Notes under the pieces: generated by a model
The model's input: the letters and a program-made list of their open reading frames with translations, nothing else
The model's database searches: none
What the model was told of the DNA's origin: nothing
Part shown: positions 1-5,515 of the stretch, piece after piece
Numbering within the stretch: the stretch's first letter is position 1
How the letters are laid out: each line of letters begins with the position of its first letter
Translations under genes and position numbers: made by a program
NCBI GenBank assembly: GCA_029862285.1
Contig: JAOTXR010000142.1
Location: 1-6,112, forward strand
Source of the DNA: Gammaproteobacteria bacterium
GTDB taxonomy: Bacteria; Pseudomonadota; Gammaproteobacteria; Steroidobacterales; JABDKV01
Direction: 5' to 3'
DNA length: 6,112 nucleotides

Positions 1-1789
1 CCAGTGAAAGATAGACGATGTTCGTGCAGTCAGCACCGCCGGTATCGCTTTCCGCCAGTCCGGAGTCTTCGTAACCGGTCCAGTGGCCGTTTTGCCAGTC
101 GGCCGGTGTGGACGGATCCGTATCGAGTGCCATTTGGGCGATATCGGTCAGTTCGAATTGTAACGCCACCGAAGTTGGAGGTCCTTGGGCGACCACCGAT
201 CCAGTCTGGGAAAACGGCAAATCATGTACAAAAGCATCGCCGCGATAGCGCCTGTAACCGTTCGGCGCGCCCCCGGGTTCGCTGAGCCAATCCGGGTTGG
301 GTGCAAGTACAAAGGAAATCCCGAACAGGCCGTCCGGCGAATTCAGTTCGAGTTGTTCGGCACGGCTGATCTGGCCCGGGAAATTGACGACGTTGCCGTT
401 AACGTCGAACCTTCGCATAGGCTTGTTGAAAGCCACCCATATCCGATGGTCCTCGGTGTCCACTATGGCGCGAGATGTCATCACTTCCAGTCTGCGACCC
501 GCGCCATCCGCAACCCACTGTGCTTCGTAGACGACCTCGTCGCGAAGCACGTTTGTAATCTGAACAGCCGTGATATGCGGTGGGCCACTCTGCCGGTAGA
601 ACCCCAGCAAATGCGTCTCGGCCAGCTCGTCGCGTACGCGGGCGATTTCGCTATCAGGCAAAACAAAACCGCTGTGCGAAACCCCGGTGCCACCGTAGTC
701 CTGGCCGCTGCTGAGCGGCTCGACCTCGAGGGTCCAGGCGGGGATCTGAAACTCGTACGCGAAGTAGTCGGCAACAGTGCCAATACCAAGGCTGCCCGGC
801 GGATCTGCTGAATATCGATAACGGAAGCTGGTTACCGCACGCATTCTGGTGGCCAGCGTCTGGGTAATCGCATCGCGTCGCGTGTTGCCGGTCAGCGGCG
901 TGAAATATATACGGCTAAACGAGTGCACATCGATACCCAGCCGTAGCCGGTCGGCCGGACCAAGCTCCGCCGCCGCGCGCAAGGCTTGTATTTCGGGTTC
1001 GGAAGAGGCTGCCGAGCCGCGATAGACCAGGCTCACCTCATTGGTGCTCGAGCGACCATTCAGGCCGAAACCGTGCATGCTGTTGCGATTGAGATCGACA
1101 CCAAAAAAACTGTCGCCGGTTGTATCAATATCCTCATCGACCACGCCGCCGGATGGGATAAGCATGTTCTTGCGCCGCATGCGACCGTCTCTGGGCTGCT
1201 CCACATCGGCCGTAAAGCGCGTCGGAAAATTCTGGGTCTGCTTGAAGCCATCGACGTTTAACACCGGAATCAGGATTACGTTCAGATTGTCGTGCAGGTA
1301 CTGGCCGATGCCGGCATCGGATGACGTTTCCACCAATTGTTCCAATAATTCGGTGACAACTTCAGGAGATTGCCACTCGCGGGCGTGAATTCCACCATTG
1401 ACGATCACCGCCGGCTCCGGCAGTCCGTCGGTAGTTACGGTATCGGCGTCGCCGAGGGTATAGGCCCAGATGTCACGACCGATCCGGGTTTGGCCTGCGA
1501 CCGTACCGGTGACAGAGTCTTCAGTCAGCATCAGGTCCTGGTGTCGGGCCAGCAGTGAACTATAGGTGCGGAATCCGTCTACGGCGGTCAGGGAATCGAC
1601 CGGGACCGGCGGTGGGTACCCGAGAGCGATGTTTGTATCGTTGCTGTCGTTTTCTGTGTAGACGAACTGGGCGTCACGACATACCGGGTCGTCGGGATTG
1701 GAGATAGTCCCGAAATCATCGAACTGGCAGACTGCCTGCGCCGCCGGGCAACAAAGAACGAGTACTACAAGCAGTAGCCGCTCGTACAT
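1..1789 (-). CDS. Secreted M14-family zinc carboxypeptidase (C-terminus missing at window edge)
   Basis: A reading frame of 596 codons runs without a stop from ATG 1789 to the left window edge. The first ~19 residues form a Sec signal peptide (MYER, then a Leu/Val-rich core, cleavage after AQA), so the product is exported. The catalytic domain covers about residues 70–390 and carries the M14 (carboxypeptidase A-like) signature: zinc ligands H135 and E138 in GGIHAREW, H289 in GIDVHSF, NR at 234–235 in GVDLNRN (substrate carboxylate binding), and probable catalytic E355 in AWTLEVEP followed by a GF-LP segment. Family members hydrolyse peptides, usually at the C-terminus. After the domain come more than 200 residues rich in predicted beta strands, perhaps an Ig-like or substrate-binding module; their identity is not clear. 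The start follows directly on the TAG of the upstream gene, with GGGAG seven bases before it. Preferred substrate (free amino acid type, cell-wall peptide or protein) cannot be read from the sequence. Confidence 0.93.
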   Translation of the reverse strand, partial: MYERLLLVVLVLCCPAAQAVCQFDDFGTISNPDDPVCRDAQFVYTENDSNDTNIALGYPPPVPVDSLTAVDGFRTYSSLLARHQDLMLTEDSVTGTVAGQTRIGRDIWAYTLGDADTVTTDGLPEPAVIVNGGIHAREWQSPEVVTELLEQLVETSSDAGIGQYLHDNLNVILIPVLNVDGFKQTQNFPTRFTADVEQPRDGRMRRKNMLIPSGGVVDEDIDTTGDSFFGVDLNRNSMHGFGLNGRSSTNEVSLVYRGSAASSEPEIQALRAAAELGPADRLRLGIDVHSFSRIYFTPLTGNTRRDAITQTLATRMRAVTSFRYRYSADPPGSLGIGTVADYFAYEFQIPAWTLEVEPLSSGQDYGGTGVSHSGFVLPDSEIARVRDELAETHLLGFYRQSGPPHITAVQITNVLRDEVVYEAQWVADGAGRRLEVMTSRAIVDTEDHRIWVAFNKPMRRFDVNGNVVNFPGQISRAEQLELNSPDGLFGISFVLAPNPDWLSEPGGAPNGYRRYRGDAFVHDLPFSQTGSVVAQGPPTSVALQFELTDIAQMALDTDPSTPADWQNGHWTGYEDSGLAESDTGGADCTNIVYLSL

Positions 1790-2803
1790 CTAGCGACTCC
1801 CGGTATTGTGACGTTCGGCCAACCACTCGTTCGCCAACTGCAGTCCACGTTGATCTTCGCTCAGGCGCAAAGCAAGCAAGGCTCTTTTTTGCAGCAGCTC
1901 GTCGTCAGTGCCTCGCAATATCCCGAGTAACTGATTGACAGTCGCGCTGTCGGCGTGTCTTGCGAGCACCGCCGCTGCGCTGCCACCGAGCGTTCGGTCA
2001 GCCAGGGTGTCCCACAGCAGGTGTTCTGCCGCGGGCAGCGTTGCGATGAGTGCGCCGATTTCAAACAGCGCCGCTGATGCAATGGCTGGCCTGTCAAAAG
2101 CCATGTGCAAAATGTTCAGTCCGGTATCCGCGCCGAACAGGCTGTTCACCTCTCTCAGTATTGCCAATGCTACCGGCGGTGTACCCGTGGTAATCAGTTG
2201 CTGACACAATTCCGCGTCCATCAGAATTTGGACGAACGCTGCAGCCAGCTTGTCCGCTTCCGGTTCGATGATGCGTCTGGCCAGTTCGTCCCGGTAGACC
2301 AGCAGATCTTTCGACTGCGATGCGCGTATCGCATCGACCATGCCGGCCTGGCGTGCCGGCGTCGCAGCGAGATACTCCGATATGAAGCCGGCATCGGCCG
2401 CGCGGGTGGTGCGCAGGGCATCCGCGCGGCCGGCAGCGCGCTGCCACTGTCTTAACGCATATCGTGCTGCTGCGCCGACATCAACGAAAGGCAGCATCGC
2501 AGGCCCTTCTTCGTGGCGTACAAACACCTGTGGTTCGCGCGTTGACAAGGCTTCGAGCAACTCACGCGCCAATGGAGTTGCGGCCCTGTCAGCGAGGATC
2601 AATACGATTTGTTCGAGTTGTTTTTCTGATGCCTTGCTGGCCTGAGATTGGTGCAGGAGCGTGTGTGCCTCATTGACCAACGCATGGGTCTCGAGCCCCT
2701 CGGGTCGTTGATTCGCGGCGCCGGCAGGGACAATCGTCGCGATCAATATCGCCGACACCAGACCGAACGGGATTAAGCGATTTGTCATCATTGCCAGTGC
2801 CAT
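1790..2803 (-). CDS. Exported alpha-helical protein of unknown function, partner of the M14 carboxypeptidase
   Basis: I do not recognise a named family. From ATG 2803 the product is 337 residues. It begins with a signal peptide: Arg9, a hydrophobic stretch at about 11–25, and an AGA-type cleavage site near residue 29, so it is probably periplasmic or secreted. The mature part looks almost wholly helical, with many Ala/Leu-rich amphipathic segments. The last ~100 residues (for example SAAAVLARHADSATVNQLL and the following ELLQKRALLALRL) resemble HEAT-type repeats; this is an impression, not a domain match. There is one Cys in the mature part and no visible catalytic or metal motif. The start is not certain: ATG 2803 has only GGAC ten bases upstream, and ATG 2791 or 2788 would keep the signal peptide. 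The frame stays open further upstream through the tRNA gene, which is coincidental. The stop codon touches the ATG of the M14 peptidase, so the two are surely co-transcribed. A role as scaffold, inhibitor or helper of that peptidase is possible but is inference from position only. Confidence 0.75.
   Translation of the reverse strand: MALAMMTNRLIPFGLVSAILIATIVPAGAANQRPEGLETHALVNEAHTLLHQSQASKASEKQLEQIVLILADRAATPLARELLEALSTREPQVFVRHEEGPAMLPFVDVGAAARYALRQWQRAAGRADALRTTRAADAGFISEYLAATPARQAGMVDAIRASQSKDLLVYRDELARRIIEPEADKLAAAFVQILMDAELCQQLITTGTPPVALAILREVNSLFGADTGLNILHMAFDRPAIASAALFEIGALIATLPAAEHLLWDTLADRTLGGSAAAVLARHADSATVNQLLGILRGTDDELLQKRALLALRLSEDQRGLQLANEWLAERHNTGSR
1797..1801 (-). promoter_or_regulatory. 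Shine-Dalgarno of the M14 carboxypeptidase gene, inside the upstream gene
   Basis: GGGAG on the minus strand lies seven bases upstream of ATG 1789 and within the last codons of the preceding gene. It supports independent initiation at the TAGATG junction, with translational coupling, rather than a single fused protein. Confidence 0.8.
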
Positions 2804-2867
2804 AAATTTACGGGTCCAACTGCTACCTAGTTCTTCGAGTGCAAAAATCGCCTCGAGTTCGGCTAAA

Positions 2868-2943
2868 TGGCGCTCCCTACGGGAATCGAACCCGTGTTCC
2901 CGCCTTGAGAGGGCGATGTCCTGAACCGCTAGACGAAGGGAGC
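2868..2943 (-). tRNA. tRNA-Glu (anticodon CTC)
   Basis: The minus strand folds as a complete 76-base tRNA. The acceptor stem GCTCCCT/AGGGAGC is fully paired, with discriminator G and an encoded CCA (2868–2870). The D stem is GTCT/GGAC, the variable loop has four bases, and the T arm is ACGGG-TTCGAAT-CCCGT. The anticodon stem TCGCC/GGCGG (first pair a T·G wobble) closes the loop CTCTCAA, giving anticodon CTC (2907–2909 on the plus strand), which reads GAG glutamate codons. The body closely follows E. coli tRNA-Glu (TTCGTCTAG start, AGGAC, GGTTCGAATCCC), which supports the Glu identity despite the CTC rather than TTC anticodon. It lies between two divergent units and has a strong promoter upstream. 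Confidence 0.97.
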
Positions 2944-2982
2944 CGTGCCGTGTCGACCCGCCATGGTGTGGCATGACGAGGG

Positions 2983-2991
2983 TGCTATTAT
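2983..2991 (+). promoter_or_regulatory. Extended -10 promoter of the pcnB operon
   Basis: TGCTATTAT matches the extended -10 consensus TGnTATAAT with one mismatch; the spaced -35 position (about 2963–2968, ATGGTG) is poor, as is usual for extended -10 promoters. The predicted start near 2998 gives a leader of about 55 bases before CTG 3053. The hexamer overlaps the tRNA -10 on the opposite strand almost completely, so the two promoters cannot easily be occupied at once. No other candidate is visible between the tRNA and pcnB. Confidence 0.55.
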
Positions 2992-3016
2992 ACGGTCCGT
3001 TTCGGGCTGCTACCAA
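2987..3016 (-). promoter_or_regulatory. Sigma-70 promoter of tRNA-Glu
   Basis: On the minus strand, TTGGTA (3011–3016, four of six matches to the -35 consensus) is followed after 18 bases by a perfect TATAAT (2987–2992). The bases after the -10, AGCACCC, are GC-rich like the discriminators of stringently controlled stable-RNA promoters. The predicted start near 2980 leaves a leader of about 36 bases for RNase P to remove. Start site and stringent control are inferred from sequence. Confidence 0.72.
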
Positions 3017-3043
3017 GCAGTATTCCAGTCAATCAGGATAAAT

Positions 3044-3047
3044 AGGA
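3044..3047 (+). promoter_or_regulatory. Probable Shine-Dalgarno deciding the pcnB start
   Basis: AGGA lies five bases before CTG 3053. A second AGGA lies at 3035–3038. Neither ATG 2963, GTG 3092 nor ATG 3107 has a recognisable Shine-Dalgarno, which is the main sequence reason for preferring a start near 3053. A weaker alternative is AAGAG (3057–3061), six bases before ATC 3068. Confidence 0.45.
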
Positions 3048-3052
3048 CCCAC

Positions 3053-4351
3053 CTGAAAGAGCCCAAAATCATCCCCCGGTCCGCGCACTGTGTGTCGCGC
3101 GCCAATATGTCCCGTAATGCTGTAAAGGTACTCACCCGACTGCAGCGGGCAGGCTACCAGGCGTTTCTGGTCGGTGGCGCTGTGCGGGATTTGTTGCTGG
3201 GGCACGAACCGAAGGACTTTGACGTAGCAACGGACGCACGTCCCGAGGACGTGCGCGAGCTGTTTCGCAATTGCCGTCTGATCGGCCGGCGTTTTCGGCT
3301 GGCCCACGTGCATTTCGGTCGCGAGATCATCGAGGTTGCGACCTTTCGCGGCAATAGCCGGGAAGGGGTTGAAACTGACGCTGGCGGCCGTATTTTGCGC
3401 GACAACATTTATGGTGACATCGAACAGGATGTCTGGCGGCGGGATTTCACTGCGAACGCGCTTTACTACAACATCGAAGATTTTTCTATCTGGGATTACA
3501 CCGGCGGTCTGAACGATATCGAAGCCGGTATCCTGCGAATGATCGGCGATGCGGAAGCTCGTTACCGTGAGGATCCGGTCCGCATGTTGCGTGCAATCAG
3601 GTTTAGCGCCAAGTTGGGTTTCGAATTGCACGCCGATACCGTCGGGCCGCTCGGCGAACTGGCATCGATCATCGCTGACGTGCCGCCTGCGCGGCTGTTT
3701 GAAGAGGCGCTGAAGCTGTTCATGTCGGGTACTGCGCAACCGGCATTCGATATGCTGGGCCGGCATAAGCTGCTGCAACACCTGTTTCCAGCTACGGTGT
3801 CCTGCATGCAGTTGACGGGCGCCAGCTCATTCAGGCAATTGTTGACCCAGGCACTGGAGAACACCGATGAGCGCTATGCAAGTGGTAAAACAATAACGCC
3901 GGTATTCATGTTTGCGGTTTTTTTGTGGGGCCCGATCACGCAACGAGTTGCGGCGATCCGCAATGGCCGGCATGGCGATGTGTTCTGGTTGCATCGGGCT
4001 ACCGACGAGATATTGCTGGAGCAGCAGGACTACGTCGCCATCCCGCGACGACTCGGGGCGCCGATGCGTGAGGTCATTTGCCTGCAGGCGCGGTTTGCCA
4101 AGCGCGTGGGGAAACGCGCCTTGAGCTTGCTCGATCATCCGCGTTTTCGCGCCGCGTACGACCTGTTGCTATTGCGTGTTGCAGCCGGCGAAGAAGACCC
4201 GGAGCTGGCTGATTTCTGGACTGAGCTGCAGACGATGAGCCCGGAAGAACGGGCCAAAGCAGTAAAACTCGATCAGAAACCGGATTCCCGCCGCCGTCGC
4301 GGCCCGCGTCGCCGGCGATCTCGTTCCAACCAGGTACCCGATGCTGGGTGA
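3053..4351 (+). CDS. pcnB: Poly(A) polymerase I (probable non-ATG start)
   Basis: PcnB adds poly(A) tails to RNA 3' ends, marking them for degradation by exonucleases. Counting from CTG 3053 (432 residues), the nucleotidyltransferase head has GGAVRDLLLG (41–50) and the catalytic aspartates D55 and D57 in PKDFDV. The motif LIGRRFRLAHV (76–86) separates bacterial poly(A) polymerases from CCA-adding enzymes. RRDFT follows at 129–133 and RYREDPVRMLRAIRF at 170–184. The C-terminal tail (412–432) is Arg-rich, as in E. coli PcnB, and probably binds RNA. Similarity to E. coli PcnB already begins at KIIPR (residues 5–9), upstream of the first downstream ATG (3107, residue 19), so a start at 3107 would cut conserved sequence. 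The frame is open back to GTG 2945 and ATG 2963, but those lie upstream of the predicted promoter start. The exact start codon is inferred; the family assignment is firm. It overlaps folK by 11 bases. Confidence 0.93.
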   Translation: MKEPKIIPRSAHCVSRANMSRNAVKVLTRLQRAGYQAFLVGGAVRDLLLGHEPKDFDVATDARPEDVRELFRNCRLIGRRFRLAHVHFGREIIEVATFRGNSREGVETDAGGRILRDNIYGDIEQDVWRRDFTANALYYNIEDFSIWDYTGGLNDIEAGILRMIGDAEARYREDPVRMLRAIRFSAKLGFELHADTVGPLGELASIIADVPPARLFEEALKLFMSGTAQPAFDMLGRHKLLQHLFPATVSCMQLTGASSFRQLLTQALENTDERYASGKTITPVFMFAVFLWGPITQRVAAIRNGRHGDVFWLHRATDEILLEQQDYVAIPRRLGAPMREVICLQARFAKRVGKRALSLLDHPRFRAAYDLLLLRVAAGEEDPELADFWTELQTMSPEERAKAVKLDQKPDSRRRRGPRRRRSRSNQVPDAG

Positions 4352-4835
4352 GACCTGGTTTCCTGCTTACATCGGTCTCGGCAGCAACCTCGACGAGCCG
4401 CGGGGGCAGGTAGAGACGGCAATGGCATCATTGGCGACTATTGCTGACACCAGCCTGGTAATGGCCTCACCGCTATATGGCAGTGCGCCAATGGGCCCGG
4501 TGGAGCAGCCGGATTATGTCAACGCGGTGGCGGCTGTGCTGACCCGTTCGGGACCGCAAGCGCTGATGCGCGCGCTATTGGCTATCGAGGAAGCTCAGGG
4601 CCGGGTCCGGGGGCAACGCAAATGGGGTCCGAGGCGTATCGATCTGGACCTGCTGCTCCACGGTGATAACGTATGCGACGGGGAGACGCTGTCGCTGCCA
4701 CACCCCGGGCTTTGCGAGCGTTGTTTTGTTTTGCGGCCATTGGCAGATTTGGCGCCGGCCCTGCGGATACCGGACGGCCGGCAGGTCGCACAGTTATTGA
4801 ATACAGTTGATTGCTCGCGGCTTTGGCCGTTGTGA
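4341..4835 (+). CDS. folK: 2-amino-4-hydroxy-6-hydroxymethyldihydropteridine pyrophosphokinase
   Basis: FolK transfers pyrophosphate from ATP to 6-hydroxymethyl-7,8-dihydropterin, giving the substrate of dihydropteroate synthase in folate synthesis; it acts in the cytoplasm. The 164-residue product matches the usual family length of about 160. It shows the N-terminal AYIGLGSNL (9–17), SPLYGSAPMGP with QPDYVNAV (43–63), and the signature GRVR (87–90) followed by KWGPRRIDLDLLL (94–106). In that signature D101 and D103 correspond to the magnesium-binding aspartates of E. coli FolK (D95, D97) and W95 to its Trp89. ATG 4341 lies inside the end of pcnB, and AGGT at 4332–4335, five bases upstream, supports it; the overlap suggests translational coupling. 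A deoxynucleoside kinase follows after 12 bases. No key residue is missing. Confidence 0.96.
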   Translation: MLGETWFPAYIGLGSNLDEPRGQVETAMASLATIADTSLVMASPLYGSAPMGPVEQPDYVNAVAAVLTRSGPQALMRALLAIEEAQGRVRGQRKWGPRRIDLDLLLHGDNVCDGETLSLPHPGLCERCFVLRPLADLAPALRIPDGRQVAQLLNTVDCSRLWPL

Positions 4836-4847
4836 CACGGGGAGTAA

Positions 4848-5501
4848 ATGAGCACCTGGCAGCCAAAGTATATTGCGATCGAAGGTCCGATCGGCGTCGG
4901 CAAGACAACGCTGGCGAGCCGTCTTGCGCAAAGCTTTGATGCCGAGTTGGTGTTGGAGGAACCCCAGGACAATCCATTTCTCGAGCGCTTCTATCGAGAC
5001 TCACGCCGTTATTCTTTGCCGACTCAGCTCTATTTTATTTTTCAGCGCGCCAGGCAATACCAGGCAATGCGTCAGGCGGATATGTTCGAGCCGGTGAGGG
5101 TGACCGATTTTCTGCTTGAGAAGGACCGGCTTTTTGCGCAAATTAACCTCGACGATGACGAGCTTGCGCTGTACGACCTGGTATACGAAAAGCTGGCGAT
5201 CGACGCGCCGGTGCCGGATCTCGTGATATACCTGCAAGCACCTGCCGACGTATTATTGAGACGCGTCGCCGCACGCGGCATCGGCTACGAGCAGGGCATT
5301 ACGCGAGAGTACATGGAACGGGTCAGCGAGGCCTACGCGCGTTTTTTTCATCATTACGACCGCAGTTCTCTGCTTATCGTCAATACCGGACAGATCGATC
5401 TGGTCAATACCGATTCCGGTTTCGCGACGTTGCTTGATCAGCTGCGCGGCTTGCGTCCGGGGCGTCACTTCTTCAATCCCGGGCCAGCCGACCTAAACTG
5501 A
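4848..5501 (+). CDS. Deoxynucleoside kinase family protein (dNK/dGK-dAK type)
   Basis: The 217-residue product belongs to the deoxynucleoside kinase fold, whose members phosphorylate deoxynucleosides at the 5' position with NTP to salvage DNA precursors. The P-loop is GPIGVGKT (13–20). EEPQDNPFLERFY (37–49) supplies the glutamate that usually acts as general base. LPTQLYFIFQRARQY (57–71) is the typical substrate-pocket helix, and an Arg-rich lid lies at 138–148 (RRVAARGIGYE). The position usually occupied by a DRS or ERS motif reads VTDFLLEKDRLFA (85–97), so the usual Arg is not where expected. Substrate specificity (deoxyguanosine, deoxyadenosine, deoxycytidine or thymidine) cannot be assigned. 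GGGGAG (4839–4844) precedes ATG 4848 by a short three-base spacer. It lies 12 bases after folK and 14 bases before panB, in one operon. Thymidylate kinase is unlikely because that family's DRY/DRx signature is absent. Confidence 0.92.
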   Translation: MSTWQPKYIAIEGPIGVGKTTLASRLAQSFDAELVLEEPQDNPFLERFYRDSRRYSLPTQLYFIFQRARQYQAMRQADMFEPVRVTDFLLEKDRLFAQINLDDDELALYDLVYEKLAIDAPVPDLVIYLQAPADVLLRRVAARGIGYEQGITREYMERVSEAYARFFHHYDRSSLLIVNTGQIDLVNTDSGFATLLDQLRGLRPGRHFFNPGPADLN

Positions 5502-5515
5502 ATTAAGGGGATCCG

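Noticed and set aside
185..811. 208-codon open frame on the plus strand
   Set aside because: It is antisense to the M14 carboxypeptidase, whose frame has the zinc-binding and catalytic motifs; the plus-strand product has no recognisable motif.
1103..1109. Run of seven T on the coding strand of the M14 gene (similar runs at 3918–3924 in pcnB and 5342–5348 in the kinase)
   Set aside because: Each encodes Phe-Phe or Phe-Leu in an intact frame. They could allow polymerase slippage, but nothing shows frame variation, and such runs occur by chance.
2832..2864. Possible terminator hairpin after the tRNA
   Set aside because: Only about five base pairs (TCGAG/CTCGA), a 12-base loop and no following U-run on the minus strand.
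2868..2943. tRNA gene as an integration (attachment) site
   Set aside because: No integrase, duplicated tRNA 3' end or foreign-looking genes are visible; flanking genes look like resident chromosomal genes.
2804..3016. Upstream in-frame extension of the helical-protein gene to a 408-residue reading
   Set aside because: It reads straight through the tRNA-Glu gene and its promoter; the signal peptide begins at the internal ATG at 2803, so the extension is chance.
3029..3781. 250-codon open frame on the minus strand
   Set aside because: It is antisense to pcnB, which has all family motifs; a long shadow frame is expected in GC-rich coding sequence.
4279..4330. GC-rich, repeat-like tract of CGC/CGT codons
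   Set aside because: It encodes the Arg-rich C-terminal tail that E. coli PcnB also has, so it is protein-driven and not a DNA repeat element.
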